Both the position numbers and the translations under genes were made by a program. Shown here one piece after another: positions 27,604 to 37,052 of a stretch of DNA of 56,285 nt. Origin of the DNA: Acidovorax sp. SRB_14. GTDB taxonomy: Bacteria; Pseudomonadota; Gammaproteobacteria; Burkholderiales; Burkholderiaceae_C. Where the stretch lies: positions 1-56,285 of the forward strand of contig NZ_MWOK01000019.1 of the NCBI RefSeq assembly GCF_012932145.1. Reading direction: 5' to 3'. Each line of letters begins with the position of its first letter. The first letter of the stretch is position 1. The notes beneath the pieces are model-generated. The model searched no databases. It was not told the origin of the DNA and worked only from the letters and a program-made list of their open reading frames with translations.

Positions 27604-28434
27604 ATGGGCGGTTGGTACCGGCGCCTTTGGCGGCAGCTGCGCGGGCGCATTGCGCCCGTGCCGGACATTCCCGCCACGCTGTGGCTGCGCACCGTGCAGC
27701 ACTACCCCTTTCTCGCCAACCTTCCCCTGCACGACCAAGCCAAGCTGCGCGCACTCAGCGCGCTGTTCCTGCAGCGCAAGCAATTCCATGGCGGCCACGG
27801 CCTCACAGTGACCGACGCCATGGCCGTGGCCATCGCCGCCCAGGCCTGCCTGCCGCTGCTGCACTGGGGCGATCCGGCGCAGACGCTGGGCTGGTACGAC
27901 GATTTCGTCGGCATCGTGGTCCACCCGGGCGCCGTGGTCGCGCGCCGCCATGTCACCGACGAGGCCGGCGTGGTGCACCACTACGACGAGCACCTGGTGG
28001 GCGAGGCCATGGAGCGCGGCCCCGTGATGCTGAGCTGGCACGACGTCCACGCGGCGGGCCGCAGCGCCGAGCACGGCACCAACGTCGTGCTCCATGAATT
28101 CGCCCACAAACTCGACATGCGCAGCGGCGCGGCCGACGGCTGCCCGCCGCTGCCCGCCGGCTTCATGGGCACCTCGGGTGCGCGCGCGGCCCACGCGCTG
28201 TGGTGGGCGGCCTGGGATCCCGCCTATGCGGCTTTCCGCGAGCAGGTGCTGATTGCGCAGCGCTTCGGCGGTGCGGCGCCGTGGCTGGACGCCTATGGCG
28301 CCACGGCGCCGGCAGAGTTTTTTGCCGTGGCCTGCGAAGCCTATTTCGTCAACCGTGCGCGCTTCGCGTCAGAATTTCCTGCACTCCTGCCCCTGCTGGA
28401 TGCGTTCTTCCAGCGGCCCGCGGCAGCGGCTTGA
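27604..28434 (+). CDS. mtfA: Zinc-dependent peptidase MtfA (M90 family)
   Basis: A 276-residue cytosolic metallopeptidase. The active-site motif is LHEFAHKLDM near residue 165 (HExxH), with a downstream Glu in TAPAEFFAVACEAYF near 240 as third ligand. In E. coli MtfA binds the repressor Mlc and so affects the glucose PTS; in this lineage the partner may differ. Start ATG at 27604, 8 bp after lpxH. It converges with the LysR gene across 31 bp. Confidence 0.9.
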   Translation: MGGWYRRLWRQLRGRIAPVPDIPATLWLRTVQHYPFLANLPLHDQAKLRALSALFLQRKQFHGGHGLTVTDAMAVAIAAQACLPLLHWGDPAQTLGWYDDFVGIVVHPGAVVARRHVTDEAGVVHHYDEHLVGEAMERGPVMLSWHDVHAAGRSAEHGTNVVLHEFAHKLDMRSGAADGCPPLPAGFMGTSGARAAHALWWAAWDPAYAAFREQVLIAQRFGGAAPWLDAYGATAPAEFFAVACEAYFVNRARFASEFPALLPLLDAFFQRPAAAA

Positions 28435-28465
28435 AGGCCGCGGGGCGCGCGGCAGTCCGCACCGG

Positions 28466-29404
28466 CTAGGCGCCGCCGCCCTGTGGGAAAGGCCGCTCAC
28501 CGGTGTCTGTGTCCGCGTCCGGCGACGGCAGGAGCGCGATAAAACGCGCCGTGGCCGGGTTCAGGTTGTCGGCCCGCCACACACAGGACAGCACCGCATG
28601 CGCCGGCGGGGTCGCGCCGTCCAGCCAACGGTACACGAGCCGCCCCGCGTGGCCCTGCACCGCCGACGCTGGCACCAGGGCCGCGCCCATGCCGGCTTCC
28701 ACGAGCGCCAGCAGGGTCGGCAAGATGCTCAGGTGCTGCACCTCCGGGCGCACCCGCGCCAAGGCGAAAACGCTTTCCACCAGTTCATGAAAATAGCGCG
28801 CACCGTCCGCCTGGTAGCCGACCCAGGGCAGGCCGTGCAGCGCCTCGACCGGAACGCGCTCCATGTCTGCCAAGGCGTGGCCGACCGGCAGGGCCAGCAC
28901 CAAGGGGTCGCGGGCCACGACGCGGGACGCCAGGTCCGGCCCCTCCATTGTGGGAGACAGGCGCACCAGAGCGGCATCGATGCGGCCGCTGCGCACGCCA
29001 TCGATCAGCACATCCGAGGTCATCTGCCGCAAATCCAGCGCCACCGCGGGGTAGTGCGTGCGGTAGGCCTGCAGCGCGTCCGGCAGCACGCGGTACACCG
29101 TGCTGTGCGTGAACCCCAAGGTGAGGTGCCCCGCCTCGCCGCGCGCCGTGCGCTGCACGGCATGCTGCGCCGCCTCGGCTTCGGCGATCAGCTGGCGCGC
29201 GCGCTCCAGCAACAAGCGACCGGCGGGCGTGAGCTGCACCGAGCGCGTCGTGCGCACCAGCAGCGCCGCCCCGAGCTCTTCCTCGAACTGGCGGATCTGC
29301 TGGCTCAAGGGCGGCTGGCTGATGTGCAGCCGCTGCGCGGCGCGACCAAAGTGCAGCTCTTCGGCCACGGCCACAAAGGCAAGCAAAGCGCGAGAGAGCA
29401 GCAT
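28466..29404 (-). CDS. LysR-family transcriptional regulator
   Basis: A 312-residue LTTR. The N-terminal winged HTH is ELHFGRAAQRLHISQPPLSQ then FEEELGAALLVRTTRSVQL. The C-terminal effector domain begins near residue 85 (GHLTLGFTHSTVYRVLP). The start at 29404 (MLLSRALLAFVAVAEE) is chosen; a TTG 15 bp upstream is an alternative. It is divergent from a Bug receptor and an amidase, its likely targets. The 118-bp spacer contains a T-N11-A type site. Confidence 0.9.
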   Translation of the reverse strand: MLLSRALLAFVAVAEELHFGRAAQRLHISQPPLSQQIRQFEEELGAALLVRTTRSVQLTPAGRLLLERARQLIAEAEAAQHAVQRTARGEAGHLTLGFTHSTVYRVLPDALQAYRTHYPAVALDLRQMTSDVLIDGVRSGRIDAALVRLSPTMEGPDLASRVVARDPLVLALPVGHALADMERVPVEALHGLPWVGYQADGARYFHELVESVFALARVRPEVQHLSILPTLLALVEAGMGAALVPASAVQGHAGRLVYRWLDGATPPAHAVLSCVWRADNLNPATARFIALLPSPDADTDTGERPFPQGGGA

Positions 29405-29439
29405 TAAGACATTTATCAACCCAAATGCGGTCGAATTTT

Positions 29440-29452
29440 ATATTAGACATAT
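29440..29452. promoter_or_regulatory. Candidate LysR-type operator (T-N11-A palindrome)
   Basis: ATAT-TAGAC-ATAT is a short dyad in the AT-rich spacer between the divergent LysR and Bug-receptor genes, in the usual position for an LTTR recognition site. Only the pattern supports it. Confidence 0.4.
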
Positions 29453-29522
29453 CAGTACGCCGCTTCTATTCTGCAGCCCTCCACCCGATGTGGCGCTTTC
29501 ACCCTCTCTTTGGAGCCTTCCG

Positions 29523-30509
29523 ATGACCCGTTTTCTCACGTCCCGCCGAGCCCTTCTTGCCGCTGCCCTGCTGGGCACTGTGGCGCACACTGGCATGGCC
29601 CAGGCGCAAGCCGCCTACCCCTCCAAGCCGGTGCAGATCGTGGTGCCGTTTGCCGCAGGCAGCGTCACCGACCTGCTCGCGCGCATCGTGGCGCAGCGGC
29701 TGGCCGAAGCCCTCGGGCAGCCCGTGGTCATCGACAACAAGGCCGGCGCAGACGGCAACATCGGCGCGGCATACGCGGCAGCCGCCGCACCGGACGGCTA
29801 CACCCTGATGATGGGCGCGGCCAGCACCAACGCGATCAACCCCAGCCTGCACAAGAACCTGCGCTTCGATGCGATGCGCGACTTCGCGCCCATCACCAAC
29901 GTGGCGGCGATGCCCAACGTGCTCGTGGTCGGCCCGCAGGTGTCCGCGCGCAGCATCAAGGACTTCATCGAGGCCGCCAAGTCCGACCAATACAGCTTCG
30001 CCTCCAGTGGCGCGGGCGGCAGCATGCACCTGTCGGGCGAGCTCTTCAAGAGCATGGCCCAGATTCCGGACTTTCTGCATGTCCCGTACAAGGGCGGCAG
30101 TGCGCCCGTCACCGATGTGATGGGCGGGCGCGTGAGCGCCATGTTCTGCAACCTGCCGCTGTGCCTGCCGCACATTCGCAGCGGCAAACTCACGGCGCTG
30201 GGCGTGACCTCCACGAAGCGCTCGCCGCTGCTGCCCGACGTGCCAACCATCGCGCAGGCCGGCGTGCCGGGCTACGACGTAGAAGGCTGGTTCGGCCTGT
30301 TTGCACCGGCCGGTGTGCCCAAGCCCATCCTCACGCGCCTGAACCAGGAAGTGGTCCGCATCCTGCAGGAACCCAAAGTGCGCGAGCTGTTGCTGGCGCA
30401 AGGCGCAGAGCCGATCGGCGACAGCCCCGAGGCGTTCGGCGCATTCGTCAAGAAAGAACATGACCGCTGGGCCAAGGCCATCCGCGCCGCCGGCATCACC
30501 CCGCAGTAA
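29523..30509 (+). CDS. Bug-family (TctC-like) periplasmic solute receptor
   Basis: A 328-residue receptor. The signal peptide spans residues ~1-29 (LLAAALLGTVAHTGMAQAQA). Mature sequence begins YPSKPVQIVVPFAAGSVTD, and the ligand-loop region VIDNKAGADGNIGA is typical. No TctAB permease is adjacent, so it is an orphan receptor, as is common in Burkholderiales. The immediately following amidase suggests an amide ligand, but that is inference. The long in-frame upstream extension is antisense to the LysR gene and was rejected. Confidence 0.9.
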   Translation: MTRFLTSRRALLAAALLGTVAHTGMAQAQAAYPSKPVQIVVPFAAGSVTDLLARIVAQRLAEALGQPVVIDNKAGADGNIGAAYAAAAAPDGYTLMMGAASTNAINPSLHKNLRFDAMRDFAPITNVAAMPNVLVVGPQVSARSIKDFIEAAKSDQYSFASSGAGGSMHLSGELFKSMAQIPDFLHVPYKGGSAPVTDVMGGRVSAMFCNLPLCLPHIRSGKLTALGVTSTKRSPLLPDVPTIAQAGVPGYDVEGWFGLFAPAGVPKPILTRLNQEVVRILQEPKVRELLLAQGAEPIGDSPEAFGAFVKKEHDRWAKAIRAAGITPQ

Positions 30510-30531
30510 CTCCGTCCGTCCAATTTCCAGC

Positions 30532-31815
30532 ATGAAACCAGCCAACCAACTCACCGCGCTGCAGGCGCTGAGCGCCATCGACAACGGCACCCTCACCAGC
30601 GAAGCGCTCACGCGTGCCTGCCTGGATCGCATTGAAGAGCGCAACCCGGATGTGCTCGCCTTCACCACCATCGACCCTGCACTGGCGCTGCAGCACGCCC
30701 GCGCGGCCGACCGCGCCGCTGCGGCGCCGCTGCGCGGCCTGCCGTTCGCCGTCAAGGACGTGATCGACACCGCTCAGCACACCACTGCCTACGGCTCGCC
30801 GATCTATGTGGGCCACCGCCCCGTCGCGGACGCGGCCTGTGTCGCCAGTGCGCGCGAGCGCGGCGCCTTCGTCCTGGGCAAAGTCGCCACCAGCGAATTC
30901 GCCACGCAAACCCCGAGCACCACCCGCAACCCGCACCGGCTGGAACACACGCCCGGCGGATCCTCCAGCGGCTCGGCGGCGGCGGTCGCCGACTTCATGG
31001 TGCCCGTGGCCTTCGGCACGCAGACCACCGCCTCGACCGTGCGCCCGGCGTCGTACTGCGGTGTGGTGGGCTACAAGCCCACCTTCGGATTTTTCAACGC
31101 CGCCGGCCTCAAGCCCCTGAGCCCCGGGCAGGACACCATCAGCGTGCTCACCCGCACGGTCGAAGACGCCGCGCTGTTCAGCTTCGGCCTGCATGGCGTG
31201 CGCTTGACCCAGAGCGCCGCCCTGCGCCCGCGCCTGGCGGTGTGCATGTCGAAGCAATGGGAGCACGCGCGCCCCGAAATGGTGGAGGCGATCGAGCAGC
31301 TCGCGGCGCAGGCGCGGCGGGATGGTGCCCATGTGGTGCGCATCCAGCTGCCCGAAGACATTGAAGCGCTCGTCGAGATGCAAGCGCGTTTGTTCGCCTT
31401 CGAAGCGCGCCAGTCGCTGGCGCACGAACGCGCGCACCACAGCGCCCACTTCAGCACGCGCCTGCAGCAGCGCCTGGCGGGTGGCGAAGGCATCACGCCG
31501 CAGGAGTACCTGGACATGCGCCAGCGCGCAGCGCTCGCGCGCCAGGCGGTGCAGGCGCTGTTCGCCGATGTCGATGGCCTGCTCTACCCGCCGGCCGAGG
31601 GCGAAGCCGACAAGGGGCTGAAGGACTCGGGCTCGCCACGCTTTGGCGCACTGTGGAGCCTGCTGCACCTGCCCTGCATCTCGCTGCCGATTGCACGCGG
31701 CCCGCAAGGCCTGCCGATGGGAACGCAGGTGATTGGCGCCTATGGCGACGACGAGCGGTTGATGGCGGTGGCCGCGTTTGTCAGCCAGGCCGCGCGGCCG
31801 CGCTGGGAGCTTTAG
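30532..31815 (+). CDS. Amidase (amidase-signature family)
   Basis: A 427-residue amidase-signature hydrolase. The catalytic Lys is in PFAVKDVID near residue 74; the Gly/Ser-rich signature TPGGSSSGSAAAVADF near residue 140 contains the cis-Ser; the nucleophile Ser lies in QTTASTVRPASYCGVVGYKP. The family hydrolyses amides to carboxylate and ammonia. It begins 22 bp after the Bug receptor gene and is presumably under the same LysR regulator. Substrate unknown. Confidence 0.92.
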   Translation: MKPANQLTALQALSAIDNGTLTSEALTRACLDRIEERNPDVLAFTTIDPALALQHARAADRAAAAPLRGLPFAVKDVIDTAQHTTAYGSPIYVGHRPVADAACVASARERGAFVLGKVATSEFATQTPSTTRNPHRLEHTPGGSSSGSAAAVADFMVPVAFGTQTTASTVRPASYCGVVGYKPTFGFFNAAGLKPLSPGQDTISVLTRTVEDAALFSFGLHGVRLTQSAALRPRLAVCMSKQWEHARPEMVEAIEQLAAQARRDGAHVVRIQLPEDIEALVEMQARLFAFEARQSLAHERAHHSAHFSTRLQQRLAGGEGITPQEYLDMRQRAALARQAVQALFADVDGLLYPPAEGEADKGLKDSGSPRFGALWSLLHLPCISLPIARGPQGLPMGTQVIGAYGDDERLMAVAAFVSQAARPRWEL

Positions 31816-31892
31816 GCGGGTACGGCCTGCGGGCGCAGTTGGAACATTCCGCACCGTTTCGGTGGGCACCGCCGCAGGCGCCGATCTGGTAA

Positions 31893-31953
31893 GAAAATCG
31901 GCTAAAAACCATGCCAGATATGCGCAGAAAGCTCTGTTTTCGAGAGCGCCTGC
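31893..31953. repeat. Degenerate interspersed repeat copy between amidase and M20 genes
   Basis: AAAATCGGCTAAAAACC...GCGCAGAAAGCTCTGTTTTC then GAGAGC parallels the ppiA copy (AAAATCGACTCTAGCGC...GACAGCTATGTTTTCAATAGC). It lies between convergent genes. Confidence 0.45.
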
Positions 31954-32010
31954 AGCGCCAGGCGTGTGTGCATTACGCAACCGGGGCCGGCCCGCGCCCG
32001 GGCCTGTGCA

Positions 32011-33189
32011 TCACGCGGCGGCGAGGCAGCTCAGTGCATAGCCCACGTGCAGCGCGGCCCCCTGGTGCAGGACCGCCTCGTCGATATTGAACTGGGGGTG
32101 GTGGTGCGCAAACGTCGCGCCGCAGGCCGCATTGCGCACGCCGATGAAGGCCATCAGGCCCGGGTAGACCTCGAGGAAGTCGCCGAAATTCTCGGACACC
32201 ATCAGCGGCGGGAAGTCGATCAGCGCCTGCGCGCCGTACAAGGCCTGAACGACCGCGTGCGCGCGCGCGCTTTCGCGCGCGTCGTTGACCAGCATGGTGC
32301 CGCCGCGCCGGATGTCGAGCGTGGCGCGCGCGCGGTGCGCCTGCGCGGTGTGCTCCACCACGCGCCGCAAGGCCGCCTGCAGGTGCGCCTGGTCGGCCTT
32401 GTCGGTGGTGCGCAGGGTGCCGGCCAGCGCAGCGCTCTGGGGAATCACGTTGCCCGCGTGGCCGCTGTGCAGCTTGCCAAAGGTCAAGGCTGCGGCGTGC
32501 GTCGGATCGATCTCGCGCGCGATCAGGTGCGATGCGCTGGTCACGATCTCTGCGGCGACGACGATGGGGTCGATGCCGCGCTGCGGCGTCGCGCCATGGC
32601 AGCCCAGGCCCTCGATCAGGATGTCGAAATTATCTCCCGCTGCCATGCGCGGGCCCGCTTGCACGGAAAACTTTCCGGTCTCGATTTCCGACCACAGGTG
32701 GATGGCGAACGCGCCTCGCACCGGGTGCGGCGCCAGCAGCTTCAGGATGTCGGCGGTGCCACCGCCACGCTCTTCGGCCTGCTGAAAACACAGCTTCACC
32801 GTTCCGGGGATGCGCTCGCGCATCTGCACCAGCATCTGCGCGGCCCCCAGCAGCATCGCCACATGCCCGTCGTGTCCGCAGGCGTGCATGACCCCCGCGT
32901 GGCGCGAACAGTAGTCAAGGTGTGGGTTCTGCTCCTGGATCGGCAGCGCGTCCATGTCCGCGCGCAGCGCCACCATGCGCTCGGCATGCTGGCCATCGAC
33001 GGTGGCCACCAGGCCGTAGTCGCCTGCGACTTCGTAGGCAATGCCCAGGCGTTCGAGTTCGGCCCGCACATGATCCGAGGTCATGCGCTCTTCGAACGAC
33101 AGTTCGGGGCTTTGGTGCAGGTGCCGGCGCTGGGCCACCATATAGTCTTGCAAGCCGAGCGCCAAGTCGGCAATGGAGCTTGTCATCAT
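32011..33189 (-). CDS. M20-family amidohydrolase (hippurate/N-acyl amino acid hydrolase-like)
   Basis: A 392-residue metallohydrolase of the M20D/IAA-amino-acid hydrolase group. Motifs: RRHLHQSPELSFEE near residue 22, ALRADMDALPI near 75, HACGHDGHVAMLLG near 102, FQQAEERGGG near 138 and HHHPQFNIDE near the C-terminus. The family removes acyl groups from N-acyl amino acids. Its start (33189) overlaps the stop of the MFS gene (ATGA), so it is translated in the same operon. A role in freeing methionine or cysteine conjugates is an inference from the operon. Confidence 0.9.
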   Translation of the reverse strand: MMTSSIADLALGLQDYMVAQRRHLHQSPELSFEERMTSDHVRAELERLGIAYEVAGDYGLVATVDGQHAERMVALRADMDALPIQEQNPHLDYCSRHAGVMHACGHDGHVAMLLGAAQMLVQMRERIPGTVKLCFQQAEERGGGTADILKLLAPHPVRGAFAIHLWSEIETGKFSVQAGPRMAAGDNFDILIEGLGCHGATPQRGIDPIVVAAEIVTSASHLIAREIDPTHAAALTFGKLHSGHAGNVIPQSAALAGTLRTTDKADQAHLQAALRRVVEHTAQAHRARATLDIRRGGTMLVNDARESARAHAVVQALYGAQALIDFPPLMVSENFGDFLEVYPGLMAFIGVRNAACGATFAHHHPQFNIDEAVLHQGAALHVGYALSCLAAA

Positions 33190-34388
33190 GCGTTTGTCTT
33201 CCCTTTTTGTCTGAATAAAGGCCACATGCCTATCAGGCCGAACGCCGGGCCAGGCAGCAAGATCCATACGGCCGCGCTGCCCAGAGCGTCAATGAAGTGC
33301 AGCAACACCATGATGCTCACGATAGTGATCAGAAAGCCGATGCCGTTTTGAATTGCGAGCGCACTGCCCACCGATTGGGGCGGGCAACTGCGCGCCGAAA
33401 TGGCCGAAAACTGGGGCGAATCCGCCACCACGAAGAAGCCCCACGCCAGCAGTACCGCAAGGCGCGGCCCGAGCCAGTCCGCCGGCAGCACGGGATACAG
33501 CAGGCACAGCAGGCCCGAGGATGCCAGCGCGGTGCCCGCCACCACGGCGCTGCCCACACGCAGGCTCAGGCGGCCGCCGATGACACAGCCAAAGAACCCG
33601 GCGGCAATGCCCATGAAGCTGATCAGTGCGACCGAGAGCGTTGCCCCGCCACCGAAGCGGTGCGCGTCCTGCACCCACTGCACAGCCAGCCAGGGCAGCA
33701 CGGCCCAGAAGGCATACAGCTCCCACATGTGCCCGAAATAGCCCAGCGCAGCCGCGCGAAAGTCGGGGATGCGGAACACCGCCAGCGCTCTGCGCACCGA
33801 AGCGCCTGGGCGCACTTGCCCACGCAGCAGGTGCGGCCCATCGCCCAGCCAGTACACCAGCGCAGCCCCCGCCAATGCCAGCATGGACGACGCGCCCACC
33901 ACCGTTTGCCACGGCCAGGACGCGCCATAGGCCCGAACGCCGTGCGGCAACGCCGTCCCCAAGGTCAGCATGCCGACCAGCACGCCCAGCGCTGCCCCCG
34001 ACTTCGCCCCCACCCACCCGACAATCATCTTCATGCCCAGTGGGTAGATGCCGGCAAGGCACATGCCGACCGCCAGCCGCAGCACGAGCCCGGCCTCGAA
34101 ACTGGCCTCGCCGGCCGCAAACATGCCGTTGGCGGCCGCACCGGCGACACACGACAGGGCGAACAAGCGGCTCGTGGAATAGCGGTCCGCCCAGCCTGCA
34201 TACGCCAGCCCCAAAGTGCCGGCGATGAAGCCCGCCTGGGTGGCCGCAATGAGCCACGCGAACTCGGCCGCACCGATGTGCCAGGCCGCCATCAAATCGT
34301 CGGCGGCGCTGTTCGGGCTGAACCACAGCGAGGTGCCCAGCCACTGCGCCAGGACGATCAGCGCGACGGGCCACCAGGCACGGTTCAT
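33186..34388 (-). CDS. MFS transporter
   Basis: A 400-residue protein with about 12 hydrophobic segments and an MFS loop-like GWADRYSTSRLFALS between TM2 and TM3. Start MNRAWWPVALIVLAQ at 34388 overlaps the PLP-enzyme stop (ATGA), and its own stop overlaps the M20 gene start. These three genes therefore form a translationally coupled block. Direction and substrate are unknown; import of an acylated precursor or export of a product are both possible. Confidence 0.88.
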   Translation of the reverse strand: MNRAWWPVALIVLAQWLGTSLWFSPNSAADDLMAAWHIGAAEFAWLIAATQAGFIAGTLGLAYAGWADRYSTSRLFALSCVAGAAANGMFAAGEASFEAGLVLRLAVGMCLAGIYPLGMKMIVGWVGAKSGAALGVLVGMLTLGTALPHGVRAYGASWPWQTVVGASSMLALAGAALVYWLGDGPHLLRGQVRPGASVRRALAVFRIPDFRAAALGYFGHMWELYAFWAVLPWLAVQWVQDAHRFGGGATLSVALISFMGIAAGFFGCVIGGRLSLRVGSAVVAGTALASSGLLCLLYPVLPADWLGPRLAVLLAWGFFVVADSPQFSAISARSCPPQSVGSALAIQNGIGFLITIVSIMVLLHFIDALGSAAVWILLPGPAFGLIGMWPLFRQKGKTNA

Positions 34389-35530
34389 CCGCAGCGATCG
34401 AGCGCGCCGGCCAGGTCGTCGATCAAATCGTCTGGGTGCTCCAGGCCCACGGAGACCCGCAGCAGACCTTGCGGCGTCTTGCTTTCCGGGCCTTCGATCG
34501 ATGCACGGTGCTCGATCAGGCTCTCCACCCCCCCCAGGCTGGTGGCGCGTGTGAATATCTCGACATTCGCGGCCAGCGCCATGGCCGACTCTTTGCCGCC
34601 ATGGACCTCGAAGGACAGCATGCCGCCAAAACCGGACATCTGCTTCCTGGCCAGCGCATGGAAAGGGTTGTCCTCCAGGCCCGGGTAATGCACCACGCTG
34701 ACCTTCGCGTGCGCCTGCAGGAACTCGGCGACCTTCTGCGCGTTCGCGCAGTGGGCCTGCATGCGGGCCGGCAGCGTCGGCAGGCTGCGCATCACCAGCC
34801 AGCAATCGAACGGCGAAGGCACCCCGCCGCCAAAAAGCTGAGCCGTGCGCAACTGGGCGAAATGTTCATCGTCCTGGCGGCTCACCACCATGCCGCCCAG
34901 CACGTCGCTGCGCCCGCCCAGGTACTTCGTGGTCGCATGCATCACCATGTCGCAGCCCAGCGCCAGCGGCTGCTGCAGCATGGGGCTGGCAAAGGTGTTG
35001 TCCGCAACAGCGCGCGCGCCGTGCCGGTGGGCGATGTCGACCAGGGCGGCGATGTCGACGCACTGCAGCAGCGGATTGGAGGGCGTTTCAATCCACACCA
35101 TGCGCGTGTTCGGCGCCATGGCGGCCTGGACGGTATCGAGCCGGGTCATGTCGACAAACGACGCAGAGACACCCCACTTGGCGAAAATCTGCTTCAGCAC
35201 ATTCGCCGTGCCGTGGTAGATGTCGGCCGGAGCGACGACGTGGTCGCCCGGGGACAGCCCCTGGAAGACCGCGGTCACGGCCGCCAGGCCCGAACCGAAC
35301 GCCGCAGCGCCGGCCCCGCCCTCCAGCGCCGACAGCGCGGCCTCCAAACCATTGCGGTTCGGGTTGTGGTTGCGCGAATACAGGTAACCGCGCGAATAGC
35401 CCCCATCGGCATCGCGCTCGAACGTGGTGGACAGCTGGATGGGCTCGGTCACCGCTCCGGTGGCCGCATCCACGCCGTGCCCGGCATGGACGGCCAGGGT
35501 TTCCATGCGGTATTTCTTGTGGGTTTTCAT
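34385..35530 (-). CDS. Cys/Met-metabolism PLP-dependent enzyme (gamma-lyase/gamma-synthase family)
   Basis: A 381-residue fold-type I PLP enzyme. SRNHNPNRNGLEAALSALEG near residue 50, FGSGLAAVTAVF near 80, the Schiff-base Lys in HATTKYLGGRSDVLGG near 188, and RVSVGLEHPDDLIDDL at the C-terminus. The family includes cystathionine gamma-synthase, cystathionine gamma-lyase and methionine gamma-lyase. The active-site Cys typical of methionine gamma-lyases is not present at the equivalent IYHGTANV position, so exact substrate is open. Placement between metNIQ and an MFS/M20 pair, with an MdeB-like E1 nearby, suggests a 2-oxobutanoate-forming gamma-elimination. Confidence 0.85.
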   Translation of the reverse strand: MKTHKKYRMETLAVHAGHGVDAATGAVTEPIQLSTTFERDADGGYSRGYLYSRNHNPNRNGLEAALSALEGGAGAAAFGSGLAAVTAVFQGLSPGDHVVAPADIYHGTANVLKQIFAKWGVSASFVDMTRLDTVQAAMAPNTRMVWIETPSNPLLQCVDIAALVDIAHRHGARAVADNTFASPMLQQPLALGCDMVMHATTKYLGGRSDVLGGMVVSRQDDEHFAQLRTAQLFGGGVPSPFDCWLVMRSLPTLPARMQAHCANAQKVAEFLQAHAKVSVVHYPGLEDNPFHALARKQMSGFGGMLSFEVHGGKESAMALAANVEIFTRATSLGGVESLIEHRASIEGPESKTPQGLLRVSVGLEHPDDLIDDLAGALDRCG

Positions 35531-35563
35531 AGTGTTTGCTTTGCCGACATCACGAAGCGGGGC

Positions 35564-36337
35564 TCAGAACGCGGGCACCAGGCTGCCCTTGAAGCGCTCC
35601 AGAATGAATTGCTTGGACTGGGGCGAGCGCAGCGCATCGGCCAGCTTCTTCATGGCCGGGCTGTCCTTGTTGTCGGCACGCGCGGCCAGCAGGTTCACAT
35701 AGTTCGACTGGCCGCCTTCGAGGATCAGCGCGTCCTTCATGGGGTTGAGCTTGGCTTCCAGCGCGAAAGTCGTGTTGATGACCGACAGGTCCACCTCGCC
35801 GAGCACGCGCGGCAGCATGGGCGCCTCGAGTTGCTTGATCTTGATGTTCTTGGTGTTTTGAACGATGTCCTTTTCGGTCGACATGTTGTTCTTGGGGTCC
35901 TTGAGCTTGATGAGGTTGGCTTGGTCCAGCAGCTGCAGGGCGCGGCCACCGTTCACCGCATCGTTCGGAATGGCCACGGTGGCACCGTCCTTGAGCTCAC
36001 TGACCTTCGTGATCTTCTTGGAGTAGGCGCCAAACGGGGCGATCAGCACATCGGCCACCGCCTGGATCGAGGCGCCGCGGCTGCGGTTGAACTCATCCAT
36101 GTATGGCTTGTGCTGGAAAAAGTTCGCGTCGATTCTTTTCTCGGCCAGCTGCACGTTGGGCTGCACGTAGTCGGTATAGACCTTGATGTCCAGGTCCACA
36201 CCCTGCTGCGCCAGCATCGGCTTCAGGTGCTCGAGGATTTCCGCATGGGGCGTGGGGCTCGCGCCGACCACGATCTTGTCGGCGGCGTGGGCCAGCAAGG
36301 AAGCACCCAAAGCGAGGGCAATGCACAGTTTCTTCAT
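35564..36337 (-). CDS. metQ: Methionine ABC transporter substrate-binding protein MetQ (NlpA family)
   Basis: A 257-residue NlpA-family receptor. The signal peptide ends after LLAHA near residue 18; the mature N-terminus is ADKIVVGASPTPHAEILEHL. There is no Cys at the cleavage site, so unlike many MetQ proteins it is not an evident lipoprotein. Typical later segments are NFFQHKPYMDEFN and IAPFGAYSKKI. GGAGA precedes the ATG at 36337. It is 37 bp after metI and belongs to the metNIQ operon. Confidence 0.92.
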   Translation of the reverse strand: MKKLCIALALGASLLAHAADKIVVGASPTPHAEILEHLKPMLAQQGVDLDIKVYTDYVQPNVQLAEKRIDANFFQHKPYMDEFNRSRGASIQAVADVLIAPFGAYSKKITKVSELKDGATVAIPNDAVNGGRALQLLDQANLIKLKDPKNNMSTEKDIVQNTKNIKIKQLEAPMLPRVLGEVDLSVINTTFALEAKLNPMKDALILEGGQSNYVNLLAARADNKDSPAMKKLADALRSPQSKQFILERFKGSLVPAF

Positions 36338-36374
36338 GTTGTCTCCTGTTGAAATAATGGTTTGAAAAGCACGG

Positions 36375-37052
36375 CTACCGACTGAAATGGATCACCAGGC
36401 GCTGACCCACGGACTGCAGGATCTGCACCAGAATCAACAACAAAATGATGGTGGCGAACATCACGTTCAGCTGAAACCGCTGGTAGCCATAGCGGATCGC
36501 CAGGTCGCCCAACCCACCCCCGCCAACCACGCCGGACAGCGCGGTGTACGACACCAAGGCAATGGCGGTCACGGTCGCGGCGGCGATGATGCCCGGCAAG
36601 GCCTCGGGCAGCAAAGCGCCCAGCACGATTTGCCGCACGCTCGCGCCCATCGCCTGGGATGCTTCGATGATGCCGCGGTCCACCTCGCGCAGCGAGGTTT
36701 CCACGAGGCGCGCAAAGAACGGGGTTCCGCCCACCACCAGGGGCGGAATCGCCCCCGCGACGCCGAGTGAGGTGCCGGTGAGAAAAACCGTCACCGGAAT
36801 CATCGCAATCAACAGAATGACGAAGGGCAGCGAGCGCAGGATGTTGACGCCGAACGATACGACGGCGTAGGTCTTGTGCGCCTCGAGCACCTGCTTGGGC
36901 GCCGTCAAGAACAGCACGACGCCCAGCGGCAGGCCCAGGAGCAGCGTCAGCGACAGTGCGCCGCCGAGCATCAACAGCGTGTCGACCGAGGCCCAGCCAA
37001 TGTCGCGCCAGTCGATGCCGACGAGCATGAAGTGTTGCAAAAGATCGTTCAT
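36375..37052 (-). CDS. metI: Methionine ABC transporter permease MetI
   Basis: A 225-residue permease with five hydrophobic segments. The coupling loop is RGIIEASQAMGASVRQIVLG near residue 125, and the MetI segment NILRSLPFVILLIAMIPVT is near 70. It overlaps metN by one base (TGATG), which couples the subunits. It forms the channel for D/L-methionine or related thioether amino acids. Confidence 0.94.
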   Translation of the reverse strand: MNDLLQHFMLVGIDWRDIGWASVDTLLMLGGALSLTLLLGLPLGVVLFLTAPKQVLEAHKTYAVVSFGVNILRSLPFVILLIAMIPVTVFLTGTSLGVAGAIPPLVVGGTPFFARLVETSLREVDRGIIEASQAMGASVRQIVLGALLPEALPGIIAAATVTAIALVSYTALSGVVGGGGLGDLAIRYGYQRFQLNVMFATIILLLILVQILQSVGQRLVIHFSR

